Below, in pieces: positions 1 to 9,232 of a stretch of 64,000 nucleotides of DNA (positions are counted from its first letter, which is position 1; each line of letters starts with the position of its first letter). The position numbers and the translations under genes are program-made. The DNA lies in the NCBI RefSeq assembly GCF_018449475.1, contig NZ_JAHCQH010000020.1, positions 237,915 to 301,914 on the forward strand. The letters are read 5' to 3'. A model generated the notes under the pieces. It was not told the origin of the DNA, made no database searches, and was given only the letters and a program-made list of their open reading frames with translations. Source of the stretch: Ancylobacter radicis (GTDB taxonomy: Bacteria; Pseudomonadota; Alphaproteobacteria; Rhizobiales; Xanthobacteraceae).

Positions 1-270
1 CCCTTCCCGGAGGCGCGCAAGCCGGCGATCAAGCTGGTGATCGACTTCGGCCCGCATATCGGCTGCAAGAAGTCCTCGGCGCAGATCACCCTGCATTACG
101 CGGCGGAGGATCTGGTCGGCCGGCAGGTCGCGGCGGTGGTCAATTTCCCGCCGCGCCAGATCGGGCCGATGATGTCGGAAGTGCTCACCCTCGGCTTCCC
201 GGACGAGGACGGCGCGGTGGTGCTGTTCAAGCCCGACCGCGAGGTGCCGAACGGCGCAAGGCTGTTCTGA
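1..270 (+). CDS. tRNA-binding-domain protein (CsaA-like), C-terminal part
   Basis: The gene enters from the left edge in frame 1, so the N-terminus is missing; about 89 residues remain. They match the C-terminal part of the OB-fold tRNA-binding domain of CsaA-type proteins: a KLVIDFG strand, an [11 protein letters not shown] segment, [10 protein letters not shown] and a final GARLF. CsaA proteins are small dimers (about 110 residues) proposed to act as export-related chaperones or tRNA binders. It is convergent with the sensor kinase gene, with only 12 bases between the stop codons. The family call is firm, the cellular role is not. Confidence 0.8.
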   Translation, partial: PFPEARKPAIKLVIDFGPHIGCKKSSAQITLHYAAEDLVGRQVAAVVNFPPRQIGPMMSEVLTLGFPDEDGAVVLFKPDREVPNGARLF

Positions 271-282
271 GGCGTCGTCGCC

Positions 283-1686
283 TCACACCGGGATCCGCAC
301 CGTCGCGCGCAAGCCGCCCATCGGGCTCTCGCCGAGGCTGATATCGCCGCCATGGGAGCGGGCGGCGTCGCGGGCGATGGTGAGGCCGAGGCCGGAGCCG
401 CCGGCATCCTGGTTGCGCGCATCGTCGAGCCGCACGAAGGGGCGGAACACGTCCTCCCGCTTGTCCGGCGCGATGCCCGGCCCGTCATCGTCCACCAGCA
501 CGGTCAGCCAGCGGTCGTCGCGCATCGCGGTGATCTCGATGCGCGTGCCATGCCGCCACGCATTGGCGGCGAGATTGGCGAGGCAGCGGCGGAAGGCATC
601 GGCGCGGATCATCACCATCGGGTCGCCGGTGAACACCGCGCTCACCGTCGCGCCGTGGCGCTCGGCATTGTGGCGCGTGTCCTCGATGATGCGGGAGACG
701 TCGGCCAGCACCGGGGTTTCGCCATTATCGTCGCGGGCGAAGGCGAGATAGGCCTCCAGCATGTTCTGGAGTTCGTCCACATCCTTGCGCAACCCTTCCG
801 TGTCCGGGCTGTCGCCGATCAGCGCCAGCTCCAGCTTGAAGCGGGTGAGGATGGTGCGCATGTCGTGGCTCACGCCCGCCAGCATGGTGGTGCGCTGCTC
901 GATCTGCCGCTCGATGCGCCGGCGCATCTCCAGGAAGGCCAGCGCCGCGCCGCGCACCTCGCGCGCGCCGCGCGGGCGAAAGCCGGTCACGTCGCGCCCC
1001 TTGCCGAAGGCGATGGCGGCATCCGCCAGCGCCTCGATCGGCTTGATCTGGTTGCGCAGAAACAGGATGGCGACGGCCAGCAGCACCAGCGAGGTGCCGA
1101 CCATCCAGACCAGGAAGATGTGCGAATTGGACAGATAGGCCTGGGTGCGGCGGGCGAACACGCGCAGCACCATGCCGTCCAGCTGCACCCGCACCTCGAT
1201 GAGGTTCGAATTGCCGACCGTGTCGGTCCAGAACGGGCGGCGCAGGCGCTTGCCCAGTTCCCCCGTGAAATTGGAATCGAGGATCGAGAAAAACGGCTTG
1301 GGCCCCGGGGGCGGCAGGCGCTCGCCCGGCAGGAAATCCACCGTCAGCCCCATGGCCGACTGGGCGATCTGCTTGATCCGCTCCTGGTCGGCGCTGGTGG
1401 GAAAGGTGGCCGCCAGATCGGAAATTGCGGTGATGTCCTGCGACACGGCCGCCGAGAGGCGGCGCGTCACGGTGTTGTAGTGCCGCTCCATGAAGACGAA
1501 GGCGAGCACGGATTGCAGGATCACCATCGGCGTGACGATGATGATGAGCGAGCGGGCATAGAGCCCCTTGGGCATGATGCGGTTGAACCAGGCGCCGAAG
1601 CGCGCATTGTTCTCGCGCATCCGCGCCTGCGTCAGGCGCAGCCGCTGCCGGGCGGCGCCCACCATATGGGTGTCGAGCAGGCTCAA
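283..1686 (-). CDS. EnvZ-like membrane sensor histidine kinase
   Basis: This is a 467-residue inner-membrane histidine kinase. Transmembrane segments lie near residues 46-66 and 190-210 and flank a periplasmic domain of about 120 residues. A HAMP-like region follows, then the H-box GVSHDMRTI with His274, an N-box NLAANAWRHG, and the ATP-lid motifs DDGPGIAP and GSGLGLTIA. The start shown is a TTG that overlaps the TGA of the upstream regulator (TTGA), which implies translational coupling; an ATG seven codons later (1665) is the alternative. It is the last gene of a marR-regulator-kinase operon and should phosphorylate the adjacent OmpR-type regulator. The signal is unknown. Confidence 0.88.
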   Translation of the reverse strand: MSLLDTHMVGAARQRLRLTQARMRENNARFGAWFNRIMPKGLYARSLIIIVTPMVILQSVLAFVFMERHYNTVTRRLSAAVSQDITAISDLAATFPTSADQERIKQIAQSAMGLTVDFLPGERLPPPGPKPFFSILDSNFTGELGKRLRRPFWTDTVGNSNLIEVRVQLDGMVLRVFARRTQAYLSNSHIFLVWMVGTSLVLLAVAILFLRNQIKPIEALADAAIAFGKGRDVTGFRPRGAREVRGAALAFLEMRRRIERQIEQRTTMLAGVSHDMRTILTRFKLELALIGDSPDTEGLRKDVDELQNMLEAYLAFARDDNGETPVLADVSRIIEDTRHNAERHGATVSAVFTGDPMVMIRADAFRRCLANLAANAWRHGTRIEITAMRDDRWLTVLVDDDGPGIAPDKREDVFRPFVRLDDARNQDAGGSGLGLTIARDAARSHGGDISLGESPMGGLRATVRIPV

Positions 1687-2411
1687 GGCGCCACGACCAG
1701 GCGGTAGCCGACGCCCCGCACGGTCTGCACATAAGCGGGGTTGGCGGGATCGCGCTCGATCTTGCGGCGCAGGCGGTTGACCTGCACATCCACCGCCCGG
1801 TCGCCGGCGGCGACGCCGGGCGCGACGAGGGCCTGGCGCGGCACCGTTTCGCCCGGCCGCTCGCCGAGCACGCGCAGCATGTCGCGCTCGCGGTCGGTAA
1901 GGCGCACCAGCTCGCCCTCGCGGGTGAGTTCGCCGCGCTCCAGATGGAAGATGAAGGGCCCGAAGCGCAGCGTCTCGATCGCCTGCGCCTGCGGGGTGGC
2001 GGAACGCTTGATGATGTTGCCGATGCGCAGCAGCAATTCGCGCGGCTCGAAGGGCTTGGCGAGATAATCGTCGGCGCCGATCTCCAGCCCCTGGATGCGG
2101 TCGCTGGTCTCCGAGCGGGCGGTGAGCATGAGGATCGGCACGCTCGACTGCGTGCGCACGTGACGCGCCAGCTCGAAGCCGTTCTCGCCGGGCATCATCA
2201 CGTCGAGGATCAGCAGATCGAAGGTGAGCCCGCCGAGCCGCGCGCGGGCATCCGCCGCCGATTCGGCGGTGGTCACGCGGTAGCCATGCTCGGTGAGGAA
2301 GCGCGAGAGCAGGTCGCGGATGCGGCGGTCGTCGTCGACGATCAGCAGGTGGACGGCGTCGTCGGCGGGCATGGTCTTCACCGTCGCTGTGCCGGTGGCG
2401 GCGTTGAGCAT
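1683..2411 (-). CDS. OmpR-family response regulator
   Basis: A 242-residue two-domain regulator. The receiver has the acidic pair in VDDDRR, the phosphorylatable Asp70 in LILDVMMPG, the conserved Thr in LTAR and Lys119 in YLAKPFEPRE. The C-terminal winged helix ends in the typical VQTVRGVGYRL. The ATG at 2411 is preceded by AAGGA at good spacing; a second Met at codon 14 is possible because the first residues are low in complexity. The gene starts 11 bases after the marR stop and its own stop overlaps the kinase start, so the three genes are co-transcribed. It is the cognate regulator of the EnvZ-like kinase. Confidence 0.9.
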   Translation of the reverse strand: MLNAATGTATVKTMPADDAVHLLIVDDDRRIRDLLSRFLTEHGYRVTTAESAADARARLGGLTFDLLILDVMMPGENGFELARHVRTQSSVPILMLTARSETSDRIQGLEIGADDYLAKPFEPRELLLRIGNIIKRSATPQAQAIETLRFGPFIFHLERGELTREGELVRLTDRERDMLRVLGERPGETVPRQALVAPGVAAGDRAVDVQVNRLRRKIERDPANPAYVQTVRGVGYRLVVAP

Positions 2412-2422
2412 GGCGTGTTCCT

Positions 2423-3037
2423 TCAGCCGGTCGGGCGCGCCGTGGCGCGCTTGTCCGCCGGTGCCTTGACGGCGCCGCTAGCGCGGGCTTCCGCCTGCTG
2501 GTCGGCGCGGGCGATCAGCTTCTCGACCGGGCCGCGATCTTCCGGGTCGATCATGGCGACAAGAAAGCGGCGGGCGCTCTCGCGCATGTCCGGCCCGCAT
2601 TCGGCGAGCGCGCGGCGGAGGCGGTGCGACTGGATGGAGACGAATTCCTGCGCCAGTGCCTCGCCCTTGGGCGTGAGGTACAGCAGACGCTGCCGGCGGT
2701 CGGACGAGCCGGCGCGGCTGTCGATGAAGCCCTGGTCCACCAGTTCGCGCAGCACCCGCCCGAGGCTCTGCTTGGTGATGCGCAATATGTCGAGCAGGTC
2801 GGTCACCCGCATACCTGGGTGGCGGCTGACGAAATGCAGCACGCGGTGATGCGCCCGGCCGAAGCCGATGCCCTGCAGAATTTCGTCGGGATCACTGACG
2901 AAGTTCCTGTAAGCAAAGAAGAAAAGCTCGATCAGGTCGATCAGCGGCTCTGCCTCGCCCGCAGCGGGGGCGCGCGCAGGCGCGCTGGAATCGCCCTTGG
3001 CGGGGCGGGAAGGCGCCGAGACATTTATGTCAGCCAT
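2423..3037 (-). CDS. MarR-family transcriptional regulator
   Basis: A 204-residue protein whose middle holds a MarR winged-helix domain: VLHFVSRHPGMRVTDLLDILRI, then the recognition helix region TKQSLGRVLRELVDQGF and the wing DSRAGSSDRRQRLLYLTPKG. Both ends are low-complexity (Ala, Pro, Lys), longer than the usual 140-150 residues. It heads the leftward operon with the OmpR-like and EnvZ-like genes and is divergent from the aminotransferase gene across about 245 bases. It may therefore control itself and perhaps the aminotransferase. The ligand cannot be read from the sequence. Confidence 0.88.
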   Translation of the reverse strand: MADINVSAPSRPAKGDSSAPARAPAAGEAEPLIDLIELFFFAYRNFVSDPDEILQGIGFGRAHHRVLHFVSRHPGMRVTDLLDILRITKQSLGRVLRELVDQGFIDSRAGSSDRRQRLLYLTPKGEALAQEFVSIQSHRLRRALAECGPDMRESARRFLVAMIDPEDRGPVEKLIARADQQAEARASGAVKAPADKRATARPTG

Positions 3038-3282
3038 GTTGACTTTTTTCGTTATGATCGTTACCGAGATGTCCCGTTCAACGAAAGGATCGTTCGGCAG
3101 GCGCCGGGCAATCGGTTCGAAACGGGACGGACGGGCTGCCCCAAGGGCGGCAAACGATAACGGGACTTCGGCTGCGAGGCAAAAGGTTGCGCTATCAGGC
3201 GCAACGCCGAAGCCCCGGCAGGCCGAAGGACGAGAGGGGCCGGCGCCGCGAGGGCGCCCCGGACCCCATTTGGGAGATGACC
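3038..3282. promoter_or_regulatory. divergent marR / ilvE control region
   Basis: These 245 bases lie between two divergent starts and must hold both promoters. Close to the marR start the hexamer TCGTTA occurs twice (3049-3054 and 3058-3063), spaced nine bases apart on the same face. The repeat is a candidate regulator site, but it is not a clean palindrome. A ribosome binding site GGGAG (3272-3276) sits six bases before the ilvE ATG. I see no convincing terminator or RNA element. Confidence 0.4.
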
Positions 3283-4173
3283 ATGGCTAGCGAGCCTTTC
3301 GACAAACGTAGCGGCTGGATCTGGTATGACGGTGCCTTCGTGCCGTGGCAGGACGCCCAGGTTCATGTGCTGACCCACGGGCTGCACTATGGCAGCTGCG
3401 TATTCGAAGGCGAGCGGGCCTATGGCGGCGAGATTTTCAAGCTCGACGAGCACACCGCACGCCTGCGCGAGAGCGCCCGCATTCTCGATTTCGAGCTTCC
3501 CTACAGCGATGCCGAGATCAACGCCGCGTCTCGCGAGCTGCTGGCCCGGATGAACCTCAAGGATGCCTATCTGCGTCCCGTCGCCTGGCGCGGCTCGGAC
3601 ATGATGGGTGTCTCGGCGCAGAACAACCAGATCCACCTCGCCATCGCGGCGTGGGAATGGCCGAGCTATTTCGACCCGGCGCAGCGGCTGAAGGGCATCC
3701 GCATCGACGAGGCGAAGTACCGTCGGCCGGATCCGCAGACCGCGCCCTCGACCTCGAAGGCGGCCGGCCTGTACATGATCTGCACCATCTCCAAGCACGC
3801 CGCCGAGCGCAACGGCTATGCCGACGCGCTGATGCTGGACTGGCGCGGCCGCGTCGCCGAATGCACCGGCGCCAATGTGTTCTTCGTCAAGGACGGCGTC
3901 ATCCACACGCCGGAGGCCGATGCCTTCCTCAACGGCATCACCCGCCAGACGGTGATCGAGCTCGCCAAGCGCCGCGGCATCGTGGTGATCGAGCGGGCGA
4001 TCATGCCGGAGGAGCTGGCCGATTTCGATGAGTGCTTCATCACTGGCACCGCCGCCGAGGTGACGCCGGTCTCCGAGATCGCCGGCCGCTTCCACTATCA
4101 GCCGGGCCCGGTGACCCGCACGCTGATGGACGACTACATGGCCGAGGTGCAGCCGAAGAAGGCGGCGGCCTGA
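3283..4173 (+). CDS. ilvE: branched-chain amino acid aminotransferase
   Basis: A 296-residue fold-type IV PLP aminotransferase that reversibly transaminates leucine, isoleucine and valine with 2-oxoglutarate, in the cytoplasm. Visible landmarks are the N-terminal THGLHYGSCVFEGERAY, the PLP lysine (Lys159) in PSTSKAAGLYM, and EAADAFLNGITRQT-like and CFITGTAAEVTPV segments near the C-terminus. The ATG at 3283 is chosen because GGGAG lies six bases upstream; the ATG at 3277 is too close to it. It stands alone, divergent from the marR operon. Full length for the family. Confidence 0.93.
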   Translation: MASEPFDKRSGWIWYDGAFVPWQDAQVHVLTHGLHYGSCVFEGERAYGGEIFKLDEHTARLRESARILDFELPYSDAEINAASRELLARMNLKDAYLRPVAWRGSDMMGVSAQNNQIHLAIAAWEWPSYFDPAQRLKGIRIDEAKYRRPDPQTAPSTSKAAGLYMICTISKHAAERNGYADALMLDWRGRVAECTGANVFFVKDGVIHTPEADAFLNGITRQTVIELAKRRGIVVIERAIMPEELADFDECFITGTAAEVTPVSEIAGRFHYQPGPVTRTLMDDYMAEVQPKKAAA

Positions 4174-4208
4174 GGCTGCTGCCTGAAGTCGCGCGCCAGC
4201 CTGAGCGC

Positions 4209-4305
4209 AACGTCATGCCCGGCCTCGTGCCGGGCATTCACGTTTTTGGGCCTGTCAGAGGCCGGAAGGCGGGGATGGCCGGGTTAAGCCCGGCCATGAC
4301 GGCGT
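4209..4305. repeat. dispersed palindromic repeat, copy A
   Basis: A composite repeat with a left hairpin (GTCATGCCCGGC ... GCCGGGCATTCACG) and a right hairpin built on ATGGCCGGG ... CCCGGCCATGACG. Very similar units occur at 4388-4482 and 35145-35232. They carry no ORF and lie in a gene-free stretch (4174-4515) between ilvE and moaE. Repeats of this type, with GTCATGCCCGG ends, are abundant in Rhizobiales chromosomes (general knowledge). They may serve as a bidirectional transcription end here, but there is no clear U-tract. Confidence 0.75.
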
Positions 4306-4387
4306 TAGAGAGGTCAAGGATTTCAGGCCTCGGCCAGTCGCTCCGTCGACATGCGGTCGTTCGCGCCTCGACCGATCCCCGAGAGCA

Positions 4388-4482
4388 GCGTCATGCCGGC
4401 CTTGGGCCGGGCATCCACGCCTTTCGAGCTTGTGGGCGGCGGCCAAGTCATGGATGGCCTGGCCAAGCCCGGCCATGACGGG
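4388..4482. repeat. dispersed palindromic repeat, copy B
   Basis: The second copy of the same family begins GCGTCATGCCGGCC and ends CCCGGCCATGACGGG, about 80 bases downstream of copy A. The central part has diverged from copy A, while the outer GTCATG/CATGAC boundaries are kept. It ends about 30 bases from the moaE stop codon. Confidence 0.72.
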
Positions 4483-4515
4483 TAGGAGGCGCTACGCTGT
4501 GTGGCGCCCGCGCGC

Positions 4516-4989
4516 TCAGCCCCACCGCTCCGCCGCGTCGTCGTCGCTCTCCTTGGCGGCGACCCAGCTGCGCTCTTGCTCGCGTTCTTCCATCTTCCAG
4601 AACGGGGCGCGGGTCTTCAGCCAGTCCATCAGGAAGGCGGCGGCCTCGAAGGCGGCGGCGCGGTGGCTGGAGGCGGTGACCACCAGCACGATATTGTCGC
4701 CCGGCACCATCCGCCCATAGCGATGGATCACGGTGGCGCCGGTGAGCGGCCAGCGCGCGCGGGCTTCCTCGACGAGGCGCGCCATCTCCTCTTCCGCCAT
4801 GCCGGGATAATGCTCCAGCGTCAGCGCGATCAGTGGCGCGCCACCGGGGGCGTCGTCGGCGCGGCACAGCCCGGCAAAGGTGACGACGGCGCCGATATCG
4901 GTGCGCCCGCGCGTGAGCGCGGCGGCCTCCGTCGCGGCGTCGAAATCCTCGGCCTGGATGCGGACGGTGAACAGGGGTGCCGTCGACAT
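4516..4989 (-). CDS. moaE: molybdopterin synthase catalytic subunit
   Basis: The 157-residue large subunit of molybdopterin synthase, which transfers sulfur from thiocarboxylated MoaD to precursor Z (cPMP) to form molybdopterin. Family signatures are LEHYPGMAEEEMARLVEEA, VIHRYGRMVPGDNIVLVV, ASSHRAAAFEAAAFLMDWLKT and the catalytic-lysine region PFWKMEERE. The C-terminal tail after WVAAKE is short and acidic. The gene follows moaD by 14 bases in the leftward pgsA-moaD-moaE cluster. Confidence 0.95.
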   Translation of the reverse strand: MSTAPLFTVRIQAEDFDAATEAAALTRGRTDIGAVVTFAGLCRADDAPGGAPLIALTLEHYPGMAEEEMARLVEEARARWPLTGATVIHRYGRMVPGDNIVLVVTASSHRAAAFEAAAFLMDWLKTRAPFWKMEEREQERSWVAAKESDDDAAERWG

Positions 4990-5003
4990 GCCGCCCTCCG
5001 GTG

Positions 5004-5255
5004 TCAGCCGCCGGTCATCGGCGGGAAGAAGGCGATCTCGCGCGCCGTGCCGAGCGGCGTGTCCGGCCGGGCATGCGTGCGGTCGAGCGCGGCGCGCACG
5101 ACCTTGGGGTTTTCGAAGGCATGGGCATAGCCCTCGCCGCGCGTGGCGAGAAAGGCGGCGAGGTCGCCGACCGTGCGCACATCGCCCGGCAGCTCGATCT
5201 CTTCCGCCTCGCGGCCGATCCGCTCGCGCACCCAGGCGAAATAAAGGATCTTCAC
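5004..5255 (-). CDS. moaD: molybdopterin synthase sulfur carrier subunit
   Basis: An 83-residue ubiquitin-like sulfur carrier that ends in Gly-Gly (PPMTGG), the tail that is adenylated by MoeB and thiocarboxylated. The body shows KILYFAWVRERIG and the REIAFFPPMTGG end. The start is a GTG at 5255 whose last bases overlap the TGA of pgsA (GTGA), so translation is probably coupled; longer readings in the same frame run antisense-like through pgsA and are not real. The partner MoaE is encoded directly downstream. Confidence 0.93.
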   Translation of the reverse strand: MKILYFAWVRERIGREAEEIELPGDVRTVGDLAAFLATRGEGYAHAFENPKVVRAALDRTHARPDTPLGTAREIAFFPPMTGG

Positions 5256-5893
5256 GACTCGTCCCCGATGAGGTGACGCGCCCCGGCGCGGAAATAGTCC
5301 CAGCCGGTGTAGAGCGTCAGCACTGCCGCAACCCAGAGCAGCGCGATGCCGAACAGCGTGATGCCGGGCACCAGAAGATCCGCCGCCGGGCCGGCCAGCA
5401 GCACGCCCACGGCCACGAGCTGGGCGGTGGTCTTCCATTTGGCGAGCTGCGTCACCGGCACGCTGACGCGCAGCTCGGCGAGGAATTCGCGCAGGCCCGA
5501 GACGAGGATCTCGCGGCACAGGATGACCAGTGCGGCCCAGAGCGACCAGCCGCGAATCGTGCCGTCGGAGGCGAGCATCAGCAGCGAGGCGGAAACCAGC
5601 AGCTTGTCGGCGATCGGGTCGAGCATCCGGCCGATGGCCGATTGCTGCGACCAGGCGCGGGCGAGATAGCCGTCGAAGAAGTCGGTGATGGCGGCAATGA
5701 CGTAGATCGCCACCGCCAGCCAGCGCAGCCACAGCCCGCCGTCGAGAATATCCGACCAGAACAGGCAGGCCGCCAGCACCGGAACCGCCACGCAGCGGCC
5801 ATAGGTGAGAAGGTTGGGCAGAGAAAAGGCGTTCCCGCGCTTCACCTTGGCAGGCTCCCGTATCGGCGGCTCGCTGGTAGTGACATCGACCAT
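5252..5893 (-). CDS. pgsA: CDP-diacylglycerol-glycerol-3-phosphate phosphatidyltransferase
   Basis: A 213-residue integral membrane enzyme that makes phosphatidylglycerol phosphate from CDP-diacylglycerol and glycerol-3-phosphate. The complete CDP-alcohol phosphotransferase motif is present: Asp71, Asp74-Gly75, Ala78-Arg79, Gly88, Asp92 and Asp96. Several hydrophobic helices flank it. It is transcribed leftward, 183 bases after uvrC, and overlaps moaD by four bases. The uvrC-pgsA-moaD-moaE order is common in Rhizobiales (family knowledge). Confidence 0.94.
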   Translation of the reverse strand: MVDVTTSEPPIREPAKVKRGNAFSLPNLLTYGRCVAVPVLAACLFWSDILDGGLWLRWLAVAIYVIAAITDFFDGYLARAWSQQSAIGRMLDPIADKLLVSASLLMLASDGTIRGWSLWAALVILCREILVSGLREFLAELRVSVPVTQLAKWKTTAQLVAVGVLLAGPAADLLVPGITLFGIALLWVAAVLTLYTGWDYFRAGARHLIGDES

Positions 5894-6076
5894 GCTTCGC
5901 CAGCTCCCATCAGACGGACGTAACCACGCGGGGCAGCCGCGTCAATCGCGTTGGCACGATCGGGCGATGCGTGTTTTGCTCCGCTTGCTGCCAACATGCT
6001 GCGTGCGCCCTGTGGCCCTGGCATGACCATCGGGCCGGCGCCGCGAAAACAACGCCGATTTTCCACTCCGGCATCG

Positions 6077-8290
6077 TCATCGTCCCGGTTTGGCGTGGAA
6101 GAAGTCATAGACCGCCCGCGCGGTTGCCGCGTTGACACCCGGCACGGCTTCAAGATCGGCCAGCGAGGCCCGCTCGATCGCCTTCAGCGTACCGAAATGG
6201 TGCAGCAGCGCGCGCTTGCGGCTCGGGCCGACGCCGGGGATTTCCTGCAGGCCGGACTGTGTGATGTCCTTCTTGCGCCGCGCCCGGTGCGAGCCGATGG
6301 CGAAGCGATGCGCTTCGTCGCGCAGGCGCTGCACGAAATAGAGCACGGGATCGCGCGGCTCCAGACGGAACGGTGCGCTGCCCTCGCGATAGAAGGTCTC
6401 GCGCCCGGCATCGCGGTCCGGGCCCTTGGCGACGCCGATCAGCGGCACATCGGTGATGCCAAGGCTAGCCAGCGTCTCGCTGGCCGCCTTGAGCTGGCCG
6501 GGGCCGCCGTCGATCAGCACGAGGTCCGGCCAGGCGGTGGAGGCGGCTTCAGCTTCTTCGGTGCCTTCCCTCTCCCCGTCGAGGAGAGGTGGCCCGCGCA
6601 GCGGGTCGGTGAGGGGCAGGGCGCTACCCGTTTCCGCTGAAGCCCCCTCATCCCAACCCTCTCCCCCGGGGGGAGAGGGGGCAGGAGTGCTGGCGCGCGG
6701 CGTCCGCGGCGCTTCCTTCATCAGCCGGGAGAATCGGCGGGTCAGCACCTCGCGCATCATGCCGTAATCGTCGCCAGGAGTGAGCTCGGTCGAGCGGATG
6801 TTGAACTTGCGGTATTGGCTCTTGGCGAAGCCCTCCGGTCCGGCGACGATCATGCCGCCGACCGCGTTCGAGCCCATGATGTGGCTGTTGTCATAGACCT
6901 CGATGCGCCGGGGCACGTCGGGCAGTTCGAAGGCGCGGCGCAATTCCTCCAGCAGCCGGGTCTGGCTGGCGCTTTCCGCCAGCTTGCGGCCGAGCGCCTC
7001 GCGCGCGTTCTGAAGGGCGTGCTCGACCAGTTCGCGCTTCTCGCCGCGCCGCGGCGTGGCGATTTCGACGCGGTGGCCGGCGCGGGCGGACAGCGCCTCC
7101 TCCAGCAGTTCGCGCTCGCCAATATCGTCGCTGAGCAGGACAAGGCGCGGGCAGGGCTTGTCCTCATAGAACTGCGCGAGGAAGGAGCCGAGCACCTCGC
7201 CGGTCTCCAGCGAGCGGTCGGCGCGCGGGTAGAGCGCGTGGTTGCCCCAGTTTTGCCCGGTGCGGAAGAAGAACACCTGCACGCAGGTCGCCCCGCCTTC
7301 CTGATGGATGGCGAACACATCCGCCTCCTCCACCGAGCGCGGGTTGATGCCCTGCGTGCCCTGCACGGCCGAGAGCGCGGCAAGGCGGTCGCGCAGCGCA
7401 GCGGCGCGCTCGAATTCCAGTTCCTCGGACGCCCGCTCCATCTCGCGGGCCAATTCCTCCTTCACTGCCCGGCTCTTGCCGGAGAGGAAGTCGCGGGCTT
7501 CGCGCACATAGTCGGCATAGTCGGTATGGGCGACCTCTCCGGTGCAGGGCCCGGCGCAGCGTTTGATCTGGAACAGGAGGCAGGGCCGGGTGCGCGCCTC
7601 GTAGAAACTGTCCGAGCAGGAGCGCACCAGGAACGCCTTCTGCAGCGCGTTGATGGTGCGATTGACCGCCCAGACCGAGGCGAACGGGCCGTAATAATCC
7701 CCCGGCCGGTTGCGCGCGCCGCGATGCTTGGTGATCTGCGGCGAGACATGGTCCTTGGTGATGAGGATATAGGGAAACGACTTGTCGTCGCGCAGCAGCA
7801 CGTTGAAGCGCGGGCGCAACTGCTTGATCAGGTTGGCCTCGAGCAGCAGCGCCTCGGTTTCGGTGCCGGTGGAGACGAATTCCATCTCGGCCGTTGACGC
7901 CACCATGCGCATGATGCGCGCGGTCAGCCCCGCCGGCCGCGTATAGGCGACGATGCGCTTCTTGATGCTCTTGGCCTTGCCGACATAGAGCACCCCGCCA
8001 TCCGTGCCGATCATCCGATAGACGCCCGGCCCGTTCGGGGCGTGCTTGATGGCGCGCTGAATGGCGGCGCGGCCCATCGCGACCGAACCCGGCGCGGGCT
8101 CGGCCTCGTCGGCCTCGGTGGAAACGAGAAGAAGCTCCTCCTCCCCCTCCGGGCCGGCGCTGTCGTCGGCATCGTCGAGGTCGGGAAGGTCCTGGGTCGG
8201 TCGGGCGATCATGGCCTCTAGATACGAATTCCCGGCCGGCTCGAACAGGGGCACGCGGCCGGCGTCAGCCGACTTACCTTCGTTGTGCAC
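6077..8290 (-). CDS. uvrC: excinuclease ABC subunit C with an internal repeat-derived insertion
   Basis: UvrC makes the dual incisions of nucleotide excision repair. The protein is about 737 residues. It has a GIY-YIG nuclease domain (GPGVYRM near residue 88, [12 protein letters not shown] near 101), the cysteine-rich [13 protein letters not shown] segment, a UVR motif around [17 protein letters not shown] residues, the RNase H-like endonuclease region (LIDGGPGQL) and a C-terminal HhH pair ending FFHAKPGR. Residues from about 527 to 583 are a Pro/Gly/Glu-rich insertion encoded by a palindromic repeat. The GTG at 8290 gives an acidic N-terminal extension; ATG at 8212 is an alternative start. 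Confidence 0.93.
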   Translation of the reverse strand: MHNEGKSADAGRVPLFEPAGNSYLEAMIARPTQDLPDLDDADDSAGPEGEEELLLVSTEADEAEPAPGSVAMGRAAIQRAIKHAPNGPGVYRMIGTDGGVLYVGKAKSIKKRIVAYTRPAGLTARIMRMVASTAEMEFVSTGTETEALLLEANLIKQLRPRFNVLLRDDKSFPYILITKDHVSPQITKHRGARNRPGDYYGPFASVWAVNRTINALQKAFLVRSCSDSFYEARTRPCLLFQIKRCAGPCTGEVAHTDYADYVREARDFLSGKSRAVKEELAREMERASEELEFERAAALRDRLAALSAVQGTQGINPRSVEEADVFAIHQEGGATCVQVFFFRTGQNWGNHALYPRADRSLETGEVLGSFLAQFYEDKPCPRLVLLSDDIGERELLEEALSARAGHRVEIATPRRGEKRELVEHALQNAREALGRKLAESASQTRLLEELRRAFELPDVPRRIEVYDNSHIMGSNAVGGMIVAGPEGFAKSQYRKFNIRSTELTPGDDYGMMREVLTRRFSRLMKEAPRTPRASTPAPSPPGGEGWDEGASAETGSALPLTDPLRGPPLLDGEREGTEEAEAASTAWPDLVLIDGGPGQLKAASETLASLGITDVPLIGVAKGPDRDAGRETFYREGSAPFRLEPRDPVLYFVQRLRDEAHRFAIGSHRARRKKDITQSGLQEIPGVGPSRKRALLHHFGTLKAIERASLADLEAVPGVNAATARAVYDFFHAKPGR
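6566..6690. repeat. palindromic repeat inserted in frame within uvrC
   Basis: This segment is a chain of inverted repeats: CCTCTCC/GGAGAGG (6569-6575, 6583-6589), CCCGC/GCGGG (6593-6605), GAGGGGC/GCCCCCTC (6611-6617, 6642-6649) and a perfect 11-base arm pair CCCTCTCCCCC/GGGGGAGAGGG (6657-6667, 6669-6679). Units of this style are normally intergenic in proteobacteria. Here it reads through without a stop inside UvrC, just before the RNase H-like domain. Confidence 0.8.
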
Positions 8291-8302
8291 GCATGGTAAC
8301 TC

Positions 8303-9154
8303 TTGGAAAAATCGGGAAGCGCCGAATTGCTGACAGCATTGAGAACCGCAGCGGAAACGCGGCTACCACGCGTTTTCGCGTTTCTGAGCCGTCTCGCGGA
8401 TCATCGTGCGGCGCGTAATCCCGCAAGCGAGCTGCAATTCGTCCCGCTTCTGGTGCGGCCGGGCGAGCTTGCCTGCGATATCGGCGCCAATCGGGGCGTG
8501 TTCACCTATTGGCTGCTGCGTCTCGGTGCCGATGTCGCGACCTTCGAGCCGAATCCCTTCATGGGCCGCATTCTGCGCCGGCGATTCCCCGAGGCGTTGG
8601 AGGACGGGCGGTTGCGGCTGTTCGACGGGGCGCTGAGCGATGAAAGCGGGCTGGTCGAGCTTCACATCCCGCGCGGCTACTCGCCTCTCGCCACCATCGA
8701 CGGCAATGCGGTGGGGCAGGGCGTGCCGGTGGACGAGGTGACGGTGCGCTGCTTCCGGCTCGACGATTGCCTCGACGAGAATATCTCGTTCATCAAGATC
8801 GACGTGGAAGGTCATGAGCAGAAGGTCATTGATGGCGGGCTAGGGCTCATTGCCTCGTTCCGCCCGACCCTGCTGATCGAGGCGGAGGAGCGTCACCGGC
8901 CGGGCGCGGTGGCGAGCCTGCGGGCGAGCCTTGAGCCGCTCGGCTATGAAGGCTACTTCGCCCGCGCCGACGGCCTCCACCCCATCGCGACCTTCGATGC
9001 CGCCCGCGACCAGAGCCCGGCCAGCCTGAACGAGGCTGGCACGGCGGCCCGCGCACCCTTCGCCTATATCAATAATTTCCTCTTCGTCGGGCGTTCCGAC
9101 GTGAAGGCCCGGCTGGTCGGCTGGCGCCCGACGGTCGTCCTGCCGACGAACTGA
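8303..9154 (+). CDS. FkbM-family SAM-dependent methyltransferase
   Basis: A 283-residue cytoplasmic methyltransferase of the FkbM family, usually O-methylating sugars or glycans. The SAM-binding motif is [34 protein letters not shown] (Gly-rich loop DIGANRG, acidic FEPNP), followed by [17 protein letters not shown] and [11 protein letters not shown], which are typical of the family. No ATG fits the N-terminus; the TTG at 8303 is the best candidate, and it lies only 12 bases from the divergent uvrC GTG, so the true start may be further in. The substrate is unknown. It is not in an obvious polysaccharide cluster. Confidence 0.82.
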   Translation: MEKSGSAELLTALRTAAETRLPRVFAFLSRLADHRAARNPASELQFVPLLVRPGELACDIGANRGVFTYWLLRLGADVATFEPNPFMGRILRRRFPEALEDGRLRLFDGALSDESGLVELHIPRGYSPLATIDGNAVGQGVPVDEVTVRCFRLDDCLDENISFIKIDVEGHEQKVIDGGLGLIASFRPTLLIEAEERHRPGAVASLRASLEPLGYEGYFARADGLHPIATFDAARDQSPASLNEAGTAARAPFAYINNFLFVGRSDVKARLVGWRPTVVLPTN

Positions 9155-9232
9155 ACGGCATTTTCCCGCCCCGGTTGCCGGCCACCCGCGCCGCGATGCT
9201 GCGTCGCGGCAGGAATGGGGTTATGGAAGGGC

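Noticed and set aside
352..1707. A 451-codon plus-strand open frame
   Set aside because: It is antisense to the sensor kinase, which has all kinase motifs.
4174..4515. CRISPR array
   Set aside because: The repeats are long hairpins with unequal spacing and no set of short direct repeats with unique spacers. No cas gene occurs in the window.
8293..8302. Upstream ATG as the start of the FkbM methyltransferase
   Set aside because: The ATG at 8293 is out of frame with the methyltransferase.
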